Shown one piece after another: positions 22,864 to 34,625 of a stretch of 64,000 bases of DNA (its first letter is position 1; each line of letters begins with the position of its first letter). Under the pieces are notes generated by a model. It ran no database searches, was not told the origin of the DNA, and saw only the letters and a list, made by a program, of their open reading frames with translations. The translations under genes were made by a program, and so were the position numbers. The DNA comes from Lateolabrax maculatus. Lineage: Eukaryota > Chordata > Actinopteri > Acropomatiformes > Lateolabracidae. Where the stretch lies: positions 5,759,501-5,823,500 of the forward strand of contig CM062201.1 in NCBI GenBank assembly GCA_031216445.1. The letters run 5' to 3'.

Positions 22864-23363
22864 TTAAAGCCGGGGTAGGTAACTTTGGAGAAACTACATT
22901 TTGGAAGTGTCCAAACGAAATAAATCCCTCCACGAGTTTGGACATATATCGTGACGATGTACATATACAACGTTGCTCTGCGCTCCTCTCCCTAACGCTC
23001 TCTCGTATAGACATACTGTATATACATACATACATATTTTCTGTATTTTCTGTATATATGTCTATGTGCGAGAGCGCTGGGGAGCGGATCCAACTACCTC
23101 ATGTCTCATGTAAGAAAACACCGAACATGATCATAATGAACCTAATCGACAAACATGGCTACTGTTTGTACTCACAGCTGTCGAGCATGTTAGTAATGGG
23201 ACATTTTACAAAGAATTGAGTTTGATTCCGTAACTTTTGCCGGCTAGCTAGCAACACCTTTTTTTCTTTTTTGTGTCAGAGCATTTATTGATTACTGTAC
23301 AGCAAATTTCAACAAATATAACAAAAAAATCCTTCTAGAATAAATTGCTTACCCCACCTTTAA
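22864..23363. mobile_element. MITE with GGGTAGG/CCCACC termini and a central foldback
   Basis: The left end TTAAAGCCGGGGTAGGTAA is an imperfect inverted copy of the right end TTGCTTACCCCACCTTTAA. A TA dinucleotide flanks each side, compatible with a TA target-site duplication. A long imperfect inverted repeat lies in the middle: CGCTCTCTCGTATAGACATA near 22996-23015 pairs with TATGTCTATGTGCGAGAGCG near 23057-23077. I recognise the terminal sequence as a frequent fish repeat. The open frame at 22812-23219 is not a gene. Confidence 0.8.
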
Positions 23364-23723
23364 TATTATAAAGAATTACTTGGGATTTGTGCCTGTATTT
23401 TAAGTTGGGTTACTAACTTCTCTGCTGAGCCAGATCCAGAGAGAGAAAAACTTCATTGACCTGTTTTAGCTCAGAGGAAAAGGAGGACTACAGGAGATAA
23501 AAGTTCAGACTGTGGGAGGAAGAGCTGGAGAGGAGGAGCTGGGGAGCTGGGAGATGAGGAGGAAAGAGATGGTGGGTATTAAATATGAATACACCCCCCC
23601 GCCAACCCCCAATCATCCCCCTTTCTCTGTCCATCCCTGAATCTGTTTCACATCCAGTCCACCCTACTGCTCTCACTTGACAAGCCCTAAACACCCGATG
23701 CATAATTCATCTTCCTCCCTCCT

Positions 23724-23730
<7 letters not shown>
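23364..23730. other. Non-genic spacer
   Basis: Unique-looking, locally A/G-rich and then C/T-rich sequence leads into the large (CA)n repeat. No gene seen. Confidence 0.5.
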
Positions 23731-23805
<75 letters not shown>

Positions 23806-23806
23806 A
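23731..23806. repeat. Long (CA)n microsatellite
   Basis: About 75 bases of CA repeat with TA interruptions at about 23769 and 23801. It is the longest dinucleotide repeat in the window. Confidence 0.95.
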
Positions 23807-24239
23807 GTCAGCATTTCAAAAAGTAACTGCTTTGAAATCTCAATCTAGGATTAAACCTGGGAATATGTTTTTTTACAGCTGTACAAAATGTTTAATTCTG
23901 GTGAGGTGATATATAGTGCGTTTTAACCACAAAGTGAGAACATGGTTGTTATCATCATACAGTGGGTTGAATACTTTATAGAGTCTGTATTTTTTATAAC
24001 ATGACATAAAATTGGATGTAATTTTTTGATATTTACCTTGAAGATACTGTAAAAAAAAAAAAAAAATCATCCTTCTGGAGGGGTTTTGATCTGCTTGTTA
24101 TGCATCATGTCACACTTCAAATAAAGTGTGACTGCGAACGTGTGTGTGTGGTGTGTTAAATTTATGCGTCGAGAACAACTCACATCATTAGAACAATGAG
24201 AGCTTATATGGTAATATCATGTTGTGCAAAGTTCTAGAA

Positions 24240-24360
24240 GGGGAGCTAGATGGAGCGAGAGAAGAGGCTCGCGACAAAGAGAGGATGAAAAGAGGCGGAA
24301 GGACAGAGAGAATCATAGAAATAGAAGAGAGGGAGAAAGAGAGAGAAAGAGAGGGCAGAT
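24240..24360. repeat. Purine-rich tract
   Basis: About 120 bases on the + strand are nearly all A and G (GAGAGAAAGAGAGGGC-type sequence). The Glu/Arg-rich frame over it is a translation artefact. Confidence 0.75.
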
Positions 24361-26393
24361 CAAAGCTGTTTTTCTTGCTTTTTGCAGCTCTTGATTCAGA
24401 GCAGCGGGAGGTTGTGCGATGCAAGCGGCTTCATCCCCCAGTCGTAGCTTTCTGGCTTTGGTGTCATTCAGGGGGATTCACTGTCCCCCCTGGGCTGTAT
24501 ACATGCCAGCCAGCAAGGCAGGCAGCCTGCACCACCAGGCCACGCAGGAGAGGGAGAGAGAAAAGAAAGTTTCTCATCCTACAGTATCTTGCTTGCTTTC
24601 TGGCATGCTGCTTAGCCTTTTTTTTTTCCTTCTCTCTTTAGCTCCTGTCTCTAATAGTTTGTCCTTCTCCTCTGTACTCTCTTTATTCCTGCTCGCCTCT
24701 CCTCTCTCGCTGAACTTTCATATCTTTGAATCAATGTTGTCTTTTTTTTTTTTTTTACTTTTTGTCCTCCAAGGACAAGTGCACAGCACACTTGCAAAAC
24801 TTTATTTGCAGCCAGACAGTTTGCAGCACAGCGGAGGTGGTATAGCGTTTGTTATAAAAGTTTTAGGTGTGTGGGGGGGTGATTAAAGCTGGGTCTGCTT
24901 CTATGCTTCGCTGAGCTCCTCGCTTCTTTTTTCTTTTTTACTGTTCCTCGCCTTTCATTCCCCCTCTCTTTTTCTCTTGATGCCGCACCATACAGCGGGC
25001 CCAAAAATGGGAGTTTTTTCTTTTTTTCTTGTGTTCTTCAAAAAGAGCAATTGGGGGCAGCCAACAAAAGGGGCCTCTAATAAGCTGCCTACATATCACA
25101 GCGGAGGGTGAGTCCCGTGTTGCTTTGGCAGAATGATTAAAAGTTACCTGTGCCAAATGATTACTGCTGCGGTGCCCTGGGTTCAACCGCGCTGAATGCG
25201 AGGCGGCCTTTTACTTAGCCAGCTCTGTTTAATTAAAACACAGTCAAATGAGATTTTGCCACAATAAGGGACGATAATGGGTCAGCTAACTGATAGGGAG
25301 AGCTTTATCCGTTCTCATTAACCACTCCCTTGATAGCATTCATGTAATGGAGGAGTCCATCACCCTATCTCATTTGGGAGGGAAGAAAGAAAGGAGCGGA
25401 GGAGGGGGAAGGGATGTTGGAGGAAAGGCAGTATGTTGGAAATAATACAATTAAGAAAATGCTAACACTTTGAGAGTTATTGTCCCTGTAGGCAAACGTC
25501 ATGGGGTGTAGCACAGTAGTTTTGAACAGAATACATCACCAAAGCTGTAATTGCTATCATACATTTAGCTGGACTCCCAATCTGCTGACACTGATAGGCC
25601 CCGGAGCCATTGTCTGTCCACTTGTCACTTAACATAACCCAATCTGATCCAATTACTCCACACAGTAATTGTACGTCAGGAGAAACGCACCGTGTCATGG
25701 GGAGTAGAGAGGCACCGGTCTGCCTTTTCTCCCCCGACACCGATCCCACAGCCCAGCATCTACAGAAATCAGTGTCCACACCTCAGTCAGTGGCAAAGTA
25801 GCATGCCCAATGTGTAGCAAGGCGGAAACAAATGTGGATGGGCATATAGCATGTCTGACTTTCATGCAGGAGACCAGAGTTCACTCATCACCGACCTGGA
25901 GGACCTGCGGAGTCTCACTCACCGAAATGTACGGTGCGCATCCTTGAGGCTTCACTGCTTTTGCTGGCGCACTGCTGGATGCCTTGGCGTAACCACCATC
26001 TTTCCCTAATCTTATCCAAATGTTTCTGTTGCCCAACTGTAACCATACCCTAACCGTAGCTTATTTGCAATAACCACAACCTCTTTATAACCTTAGCCAT
26101 TCTGAAGTTGCCTTGCGCACATGTTGTAGGAAGTGAGAATTGTAAAAACAATAGCATTGGTTGTAAAACAAACTTTGTGACTCAAACATAATCTGGGGTT
26201 TTGAAAACCAAAATGAACTTTTTTAACTCTTGTGTGGTGTCTGGTCAAACCTCTCTGAGTAGTGAGGTGCATGTTGCCCTCAGCAGGTTTAACACCAGTG
26301 TAATGCAATCCCAACACCCATTTTTAAGATGTTTTTTTAAATTTCAGTTACAGTAGGGCGGCTTGGTTGGAAACATAGATGGAAAACTCACCA

Positions 26394-26407
26394 GCGCCAC
26401 CCGCTGG
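26394..26407 (-). promoter_or_regulatory. CTCF-like motif
   Basis: On the minus strand CCAGCGGGTGGCGC matches 13 of 14 positions of the CCASYAGRKGGCRS consensus. It is the best CTCF-like match I found in the window. It lies in non-repetitive sequence. No functional evidence is available from sequence alone. Confidence 0.4.
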
Positions 26408-27790
26408 TTAAAACGTGAACACACTATAGGAAAACGGCTAGTCTGAGATCAGTGTTCTTTACCCTCATTGTGAATAGAGTGGCGTTCAACACTTGCAGCT
26501 TTCCAACGTTACCTAGCAACCAAAACTAGCCAGCCAAACAGTCAGTAACTCAGATACTTCCTTTGGGACATTTAGGGAGGGAAAGGCAAAAGCCAAAAGA
26601 ACCTTAGACAGTTTTAAGACAAGTACTGGAGGTGATGTCAATTAGGAAGAGACTGCTCTACAGAGTCAACAACGTCAGCCCAGCCTCGGGTCAACGAAGC
26701 AGAATCCGCCTGTGATATTGTTATATCAGACACTTTGGGACCCTACCTTAATGCTCCCATCAGTCAAAAGCTACTTGCCTTAACAACTTTTCTGCGGGAA
26801 ACCCTGCTCAGCATATCTAAAATCCTGCCTACAGCCATGTTGATGACTGCAGATGTAAAAGCTGGAATATGTCCCTGAAAGCAGCACACGCAGATAGAAT
26901 TTAGTGAGATGCTTCAATAGATTTACAATAACTTTTGCAATGAGAGCAGAATAAAAATCTGCCATCTCAGAGCATTTCTGTGGTCTTGAATCTGCTTCTC
27001 AGTAAAGACACTTCAGATAACTCATGCTAAACACACTTTAAATCAACCCAAAACATCACAAGTCCTTGGCACTTTAACAGCCACCACAAAACAAAACACA
27101 TCTGACCCTTGAGACTGCACTTGGCGTTGGCCTTCCTAGCCTCTCATTGACAAAATGGCTCATTGTGTACAATTGGAGGGTCACTTATGACTCTGACCTT
27201 GGGCGAATGCTGCGAACAGGGACAAATTAATGACAAGGACGTGTTTGCCGATGTACAATTGACAAAAGAAAAAACACTGAAAAAAGCATTTGTGTTGCAA
27301 GGGTTGACAGGTAGAGTTTGAGGATGTGGTGGTTGTAAGGAGACGGGGGTGAGTGGAAGGTGCGAACTTGGACTTGAATCCTCAAAAGAAACTGAAAAAC
27401 GTACACTGTAAAAATTTGATATTTATTTGTTTAGTCCTAAATCAGCGATTAAAGTTCTTTTTTTTCACTCATGAACTATGTCAGATTTAATAGAATTACT
27501 GAAACATATTTATCTGCACTCAGTAGAAGACAAATAGTATACTGTGTTTCTTTCTTTATATTCGTCTAAGATTTTAATAAAATTTCTAATGTGATAAGAA
27601 CTATTTAAGTCTTGACTACATACAGTGGCAACACACAGCTCAAAGGACGGCTTCAGTTGTGTGGATGTGGTTTGGTAACATTAACCTCATATTCAGTTGA
27701 AGAAAAACTCCAGACCAGGCTGAAGTTAGTCTGATAATCACCAGCTTGACACACACTTTACCCAATGCAGTCAACATGAAGTTGTAAATG

Positions 27791-28088
27791 TTTAAAGGAC
27801 CAGTGACCAGGATTTAGGGGGATCTATTGGCAGTAAGCATGTTTTTATCAATGTATAATCACCTGAAACTAAGAATTGTTGTGTTTTCATTACCTCAGAA
27901 CGTCCTCCTCCACGGAGCCGCCATGTTTCGACAGTAGCCCAGAACGGACTCTAGATAGGGCATTTCGTGTCAGCCACCGAGGTTGTCCTACACACTAGGT
28001 TGTGAGAGGTGAAGAGAGGTGTATTCGGTTGGTTGCAATCTGCAAAATCAATACTATGCCACTAAATCCTACACACTGCTCCTCTAAA
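27791..28088. mobile_element. 298 bp MITE with AAAGGACCAGTG termini
   Basis: The left end TTTAAAGGACCAGTG and right end CACACTGCTCCTCTAAAG are inverted copies, and both ends carry a GGATTTA/TAAATCC subterminal block. Internal strings (GATCTATTGGCA, TGTATAATCACCTGAAACTA, GAGCCGCCATGTTTCGACA, GGTTGCAATCTGCA) follow the order of a very common fish repeat I recognise. There is no coding capacity. It is non-autonomous. Confidence 0.85.
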
Positions 28089-30214
28089 GTTAGATATTGA
28101 CCAGCTGGACTTTAAATGTAAGCATCAGCAGGTCTATAGCATCAATCTGCCATATAGCATGTTATCCCAAATATACCCTAGTGTATAATAATATTATGCA
28201 AACACAATCTCGCCCAGCCTTTTGTGGAACGGCTCTAGTGGCTGACATTTTTAATATTTGAAAATATATTTATTTTATGTGGATAATCAGCCAAAAGTCA
28301 CTCAAACCCTGTAGGCTACCAAAGAAAAGTCCAATGGTGACGTGAAATTCTTTAAAAACTTTTTTTTTATTAAAGAAAGAAGAAAGAAAAATCAAAGGCT
28401 AACACAAACACACACAATATAAGCCGTTTTCAGTACAATCTGCAAACACATAATGAATTGTGAAGGAAAATGCCACACAAAAGCTTGTCCTCCACTGCAG
28501 CTTGTAAAATGAGATGTGACGATGTGACTCGTCCATGGGACAAGGCTATGTGCCGCTCTGTAGTTTGTTCTACCCGAGAACACGAGAAAAGGGGAGTGCA
28601 TACCAAAACAACAAGTGCCCTATGAGCGCACACTACATTATCATTCTCTGTGAGCTGCATTTTAGAGCTAATTGTTTGTACTAATTCTCTCTTTAATTCA
28701 CCACCCCCTGCCTGTTATTATCAGAATCATTAAGCAGAATCATTAAGCATTCAGGAGCAGCGTGCCTACTTTGGTGCCAAACAATTGGACTGAACTCCAC
28801 TAAAAATCTACCCAGTTGCTTGAGAGGCAGTGAAGTGATTTTCAAATGAAAGGACAAAAAGTTGATGTGATGAACATTTCAGGTGTTTACACGCCAACTG
28901 ATGATCGACTGCTTCTTCTCTCCTTGGAAAATCCAGTGTTAAATTATGCTAAAAGCAGGCTTTGGGTTTTGTTGATGAAATAGGATAACCTTCAACTACT
29001 TCACTTGTTTCCATTGCAGTTTTATTCTTTTATTATGTACTAGTATGAAGATAATGTCACTTGATCTAAATATTATAAATAGAAACATTTTGTGCTTCCA
29101 TGGTTCAAGAATCAGAACATCCGAGCTGTGAAATCCATAAGAACAACGTATGCACTTTGTACTGTATTTGCTCCCATTTCTTTATCTTTCAGTGTGTGGC
29201 AGTTTTTCAGTAGCAGCCTATATAATGATCTCTGTGGGGAGATTTCTTTGATAGAGCAAAGACAAAAGGATATAAATAAGACCACACTGGTAAAACTAGC
29301 TCAGTCTTCTAATATTACAGACATATATGGGGTGTTACAACTAAGCACGTGCTATATGCCAGTCTGAATTAAATATAAGGGTTCCATACAATATGCAGGG
29401 ACGTTCCCATCAAATGTTCATATTTGCTACGCATATTTTCATATTTCTCCTGTACAGTTTCCTCATTTGGGCTTCAAAGTATAGAGTCTCACTAATGCCA
29501 TGTTGCGTTTAGATTTTTACAAATTCAGGTTAAATCAATGTTTTCATACTTCTAAAGTTTTCAGAGACAAAAACAACATTCAGGCATGTTTTGTACCACT
29601 TGTATAACAATACACATAAATCCTTATGTTTATTTATGCTTTTTTAACCACTTATCCTGAGTAGGATGGAGCATTATTTTTGTGTCTGGATCTGAAAAAA
29701 GAAAAAAACTACAGTACAACGCTGCTGCCACTTCATTTTATTAATGAGAACTTCTGGAACTCCTAACAACTGTATCAAATTGGGGCTCGTCCGTCATAGA
29801 AGTCCATCACAATCAGTTGTGTTGTGACCTGTATGTGTGCTCTGTGTGTCCCTTTTGCTTTCTGTCCTCTCTGTGGCTCCTCCCAGGTGTTCTGCATCTG
29901 ATCAGTTGAATCAGGTGAATGGAGCAACTAGAAGCTCCGATTCCTGTTGCAGGGGGAGAGGCTTCTGGTGCGGGGCCTGCTGGTCTTGCTGCCTCTCAGC
30001 CTGGGATTTTATTTAGTATTTTTGTTGCCTTTTGACCATTGTTTGTAGCCTTGATTTAGTGTTGTGGTTGTTCTTTATGTCAATAAATCCCACGGCATAG
30101 GTATTTTTAAAGGTGTTTGGTGAGTTTTGCTTTGGGTCAATGGATGGTGGTTTGGCCGGCTAAGGGTGGGGCATAACTAATAAGATGGAGGAGAGGTTCG
30201 CCGGGCAGCCAATC
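28089..30214. other. Unique-looking segment; possible LTR-type remnant at its 3' part
   Basis: No gene is supported. A string at 29780-29797 resembles a retroviral primer-binding site complementary to tRNA-Pro. An AATAAA signal with CAATAAATCCC context lies near 30081. These could be remnants of an LTR-type element, but no paired LTRs are seen. Short A/G and CA patches occur near 28370-28415. Confidence 0.35.
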
Positions 30215-31222
30215 AACACTGAGCAGATGGGCAGAGGTCAGAAACCAGCCCAGATACCTTGCCCAGCAGCTGAACACCTTCTATGCCAAGTTCAACAGGA
30301 CTGATCCCGTGGAGGACTGGACCCCGACCAACACCAGCTACGCCCCTGCACCAATCAGTGTGGAAGAGCGAAAGTCCGTTTCCATCCTCCCCGAGCTGCG
30401 AGGCCCCAAGGAAAGCTCCTGGATGCGTACTGATAGAGTGCGCTGCTCAGCTGGGCGGTGTGGTGGCACAGCTTTTATGTGGGCCCCATGGTACTCCGGT
30501 TCCAGGAGAGCTTGCCTGGAACTGAACATCAGTAAGACCAGAGAGCTGTGTTGCAGGGGCCGCCGGGCGCCTGACACCTCACACCCTCTGTTTGGACTGC
30601 CCAGGCTGGGGTGGCAGGTGGCGGAACAGGTGGAGATCTTTAAGTACCTGGGCACTGAGATCGACCACCGCCTGTCCACCACAGAACATGCGGACAGGGT
30701 CTACAAAAAGGCCCAACAGCGCATGTCTCCCCTGAGGAGCCTTAAAGGTTTTAATGACAGACTCATGGAATCAGTTCACTTCGGTTACTCACATTCAACA
30801 TTGCATCCTGGTGCAACTTTCTGTCAGAGAAAAAAAAAAAAAAAAAACTCACAAGAATCATTAAGCTACCAAAATCACCAGCACCACTCAAACCCAGCTC
30901 TCAGACCTTTACAGTCTTGCGGTAAAAAGAAAGGCTGACCCCATCACTAAGGACCCTTCACACTTCCTTCACCACTCTACTGCTGCTTCTCCCATCAGGC
31001 AGCTGCTTCAGAGCAACTATTTCATTCTTACTGCAATATCCACTACTCTTAATGCAGCTTCACACACCTGCTTTTATTTATTTATAGAATTGTTGGTGTT
31101 TTCATGCAATTTTATGGGGGTCTTTCATGGGTGTATGTTTTTATGTTGTCTGTGAGCCCCTAACCTAAGCCAGTTTTCTATCATTATGTGATGGACAATA
31201 AAGTTTTTTGAATTGAATAGGA
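30215..31222 (+). mobile_element. CR1/L2/Rex1-type LINE, 5'-truncated relic with 3' end
   Basis: Two reading frames carry reverse-transcriptase-like text. Near 30250-30410 I read QQLNTFYAKFNRTDPVEDWT and KAPGCVLIECAAQL, the N-terminal part of CR1/L2-type RT (compare the family motif PGRVLRxCAxQL). At 30520-30760 I read LELNISKTRELCC, VEIFKYLGTEIDHRLSTTEH and VYKKAQQRMSPLRSLKGF, which normally lie after the catalytic box. The intervening core, including the Y/FADD box, is deleted. An A-rich run at 30830-30847 interrupts the element. Diverged C-terminal text (DPITKDPSHFLHHS) follows, then a 3' UTR ending GGACAATAAAGTTTTTTGAA plus a TTGAAT direct repeat, as in this clade. It is inactive. Confidence 0.8.
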
Positions 31223-32114
31223 CGGGGAGGTAATCTTTTCAACCAGCCTCAGTGTGAGCACACTGTGTGGGAATATAATGTGAACATAACGTACCTTGTG
31301 TGTGGTTTGGGAAGCTGCAGCATCTATGCTGTGTGCTTTCCAGGCAGAGTGGTAAGCAAGTTCTTTTCAAATCTGAGAAGTTGTTCCGTCAAGAAAACAC
31401 GAGGGGAAACAAGTGCGTGGGACCTGTCACCCTTATTCAACACAACATGGCAGCTGTGCTGAAAACACTGTCAAGTGTATCTCAAACTATCCATCACAAC
31501 GAGTTCAATAAGCACGCTTCATTAAAATTTACAACGCCACATTTCAATAGCTGTTTAGGAGCTTCAAGTGAATTTCTTTTAAGACTTAAATTTTGCATTG
31601 ACAACTGTGTTAGCAAGATGTAGTTTGGCTGGTTTCCCTCTTCAGGCTGTGTATGAGTCATAATTCTAAGTTTAAAAAATATGGAAATGTGACATCTGCT
31701 AGTAAAATATGATCCATGGCCCTCTTCTATTTGATACATTACAGTTTTATAATTATACCGTACAGTCAGTTGATGGGTTAAGTAGTATGTGCGTGAATGG
31801 AGCAGACATCATTAGTGATCCTCCCCCCGCTGTGGCTGTCTCATCAAGTCAATTAACACTGAAGGCTCAGGCTTGGACTCCCCAGTCAGGTGTCTGCAGA
31901 CACACAGGGAGCTACAGTAACAAACACACACACAAACCAATATGTATGCTTACAGACAGGCACCCCGTATCACACAGAAATATTCCCTCCCACATATAAC
32001 ATAGGCATTGTTACACATGAAGTAGGATGCCCTCGGGACTAAATGATGCATCACTTACTAGAGAGCAAACTTCAACATACTGTAAATGACAAAAATATTG
32101 GATGAGTTTAAAGT
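31223..32114. other. Non-genic spacer
   Basis: Unique-looking sequence with a short CA-rich patch at about 31924-31938. No recognisable gene. Open frames at 31265-31623 have no domain. Confidence 0.45.
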
Positions 32115-32480
32115 CAGTGGTGGAGGAAGTATTCAGATCCTTTACTTAAGTAAAATTACTAATACCACGCTGTAAAAATAAAAGTCCTGCATTAAGTAAA
32201 GTACAAAGGATAACAGAGTATAATGAGGAGAATGTACTTTAAGTAACAAAAGTAAAGGTACTCAGAGAAATGGCCCATGTGAGTATGTATAGTGTATCTA
32301 ATGATATTCTATATATACTGAATGTACTATTATATATTATACAACTAATGATTATTTTTATTATGGATTAATCAGCTGATCATTTCCTTGATCAATACAT
32401 TTATTCTATATTAGAGCTATAAGCATACATAGCGTATATTAGAGTCATCTGGTATATAGTCCTCAATTCAAGAATAATCA
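32115..32480. repeat. Common fish interspersed repeat (TTTACTTAAGTAAAA type)
   Basis: The stretch opens with CAGTGGTGGAGGAAGTATTC and continues CTTTACTTAAGTAAAA, AAAAGTCCTGCATTA and AGTAAAGGTACTCAGAGAAA. I recognise this order as a repeat present in very high copy number in spiny-rayed fish genomes. The 3' boundary is uncertain because the copy decays into AT-rich sequence. No coding capacity. Confidence 0.75.
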
Positions 32481-34499
32481 GAAACCACCTGATAGTGATT
32501 GATTGGTTATCAGTTGCTGCTTCGTTCCTTGGTAACTTATCAAAATGTTGTGCGCTCATGTGAAAGTTTTACTTATGCAGATGGTTAAAAAATGCAGACT
32601 TTGCTTCAGTGTGCCTCCCGTTCTGATGGTAATATAAAAAGAACCTAAAGAGGCATATTGGTCTCCATTTCTAATGACCTGCAGAAAACTTCACTGTGGC
32701 AATGTGAACCAAGCCCTAATGTAACTCTCGGCGCTGCACAGTACATGCTGGTGGAGCTTTCTGTTCTGCTTAGCTGTTAAAGTGAGTGTGAAGCGAGGAA
32801 AGTGGCTCTGGGACACCAGCCCTTTCTGTGAATCCGCCTGGTCCTAGTGATAATGACCTCACTGACACACTCCCTGCTATCCAGACCAGGTTTCAGCATC
32901 AGAACCCCGTAAATACCAAAGGGGGGAGGCTGTTTCATCGGATTCTGTCTGCAGGTAAATGTCCCAGCAGCAACAGATTTGTCATGCTTTCAGTTTAAGA
33001 CAAGACATAAGTAGAGCGACTGTAAATAAGCCTTAACAAACTGACAGGGTTGGCTACTGCTACTACTGCCTATTAGATTCACATTAATTAGATTTTTAAT
33101 TAACTGTACTTCTGACTGTAATCCACTGCCAAGACTTACACTTTCAAAGTTATCAGGTGAAAACCATGTATCTCCAAAAAGGCTGCTTCCAGGGAGCTGT
33201 TTAAAGGCTGACAACGAAACACTTTTTCAACCTTGCAGTGGGTTTTTCAAAAGGATTTTGTGAGCCAGGGGAGGTTGTCTTCTTTCTTTTAAGTCACAGA
33301 AGACTCCCTTTTTCTCCTTCAACTTATCTGAAAAAATGACAAATACTAAAGTTGGAGATACGAGGTCTCTCCTGACTAGACATGGACATTCACACGTATG
33401 TGCACGCAAGCAATCCGCCCACACAGTCACAGTAACAACAAAAAAAAAGCCCATGACACACACTCACACTGCGGTCTGCCAGCTGGGCGAGTTACATCAG
33501 AAGTTTTTACGGAGGCCTCGCAAAAAGTTGCCCCATAACTTCTATGTTTCACTGTCAGCACATTTCTTTATAGCGGAAGACGACAGGACAGCCAGAGGGC
33601 CGTCAGCTGCTTCATTAAGGATCTCAGCATATCCAATTACAGAGTTACGACTGTTTGGTTAAGGGACAGAAAGCTCGAGAGAAAAAGAGAACCATAAAAT
33701 GAGAGAGAGAGAGAGAGCGAGGGTCAGAAGATGTGCGAATGCAGAGAGCAAAGAAAGCGAAGATGCAAGAACAGAAAGTGACAAGCAGAGAGCCAAAAGG
33801 AGAGAGGAGGAGAAAAAAGAACTGAATCCGATATTTTATATTACAATCTAATATTTCTGAAATCAATGACAGAGCTTTATGAACTCAAAATATCCCCAAA
33901 TACTTGATATCTTGGTGTTTGTAAAGTAACAATAGCCATTTCACTGTATTCTTGCCTCCAGTTTGCCGCACACTTCATTTCGCCCACATGGATTTCAGCA
34001 ACGAGGAGTCAAGTGAGTAAAGGACATTCAGTACTCTCTGCTGGCCCACTCTACAGTCTGACAAAAACACTGCTTCCAATATTGCAACTGATACGAGGGA
34101 AAAGTAATATGAACACAATTCACTTCTGATATGAACCATAAGAGCAGGTTAATCATTGTCACTCAGGTTTTAGAACTAGCCTCAGCTCTGAGATGACCCT
34201 TTTCAAAAGTCCCAGTGACCCTTTGACAGCTGACAGCAACAGAACCGTCTCTGTTGTGTTAGCAGACCTCTGTTCCTCTGTAAGTCTGTTTGATTAGGGC
34301 GTTCCCCAGGGATCCATTCTAGTCCCCTTGTTGTTTTCAGTGTTAATGCCTCCCCTCAGTTAGGAAAGCCATGATGTCCTCTTCCATTGCCACACAGAAA
34401 GGATGACACACAGCTATGCTCAAGCAACATAAGCAGTCTGACTCATCCTATTGCCTGTTTGATGAAACTATCGATGCCACTCTCATGTCTTTCAGTCCA
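32481..34499. other. Unique-looking segment with purine tract
   Basis: No supported gene. A GA-rich tract lies at about 33660-33830. The open frames on both strands around 33227-33866 are compositional or lack any domain. Confidence 0.45.
33660..33830. repeat. Purine-rich tract
   Basis: A/G-dominated sequence of about 170 bases with a short (GA)n run at about 33701-33717. Confidence 0.65.
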
Positions 34500-34625
34500 A
34501 TACAAACCTGGAGCCAGCAGCTGCTTAGCTTAGCTTAGCAAGAAGACTGGAAGCAGGAGCAACAACTATTCTTGCTCTGTCCAAATGTGACAAAATCTCT
34601 TCCTACCAGCACCAATTTTTGATAT
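34500..34625 (+). repeat. Partial copy of AGACTGGAA/ACCAGCACC fish repeat
   Basis: The strings CTTAGCTTAGCTTAGCA, AGAAGACTGGAAGCAG, GCTCTGTCCAAATGTGACAA and CCTACCAGCACC occur in the order of a widespread percomorph repeat. A longer copy lies at 53360-53640. This one stops after CCAGCACC. Confidence 0.65.

Larger units (their letters stand above)
23807..27790. other. Unique-looking segment without recognisable gene
   Basis: No supported gene. It contains an A16 run at 24051-24066, a purine-rich tract at 24240-24360 and a pyrimidine/T-rich stretch at 24590-24760. Two GC-balanced non-repetitive intervals, at about 24890-25390 and 25480-25800, look like conserved noncoding DNA. A CTCF-like match lies at 26394. 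Open frames over 24219-24886 are compositional (Glu/Arg-rich or Phe/Leu/Ser-rich) with no domain. Confidence 0.45.

Noticed and set aside
24051..24066. A16 run considered as a retrocopy tail
   Set aside because: The sequence upstream shows no coding or SINE-like body, and no target-site duplication was seen.
24219..24886. Two overlapping + strand open frames of 140 and 155 codons
   Set aside because: They run through purine-rich and pyrimidine-rich tracts and translate to low-complexity Glu/Arg or Phe/Leu/Ser sequence.
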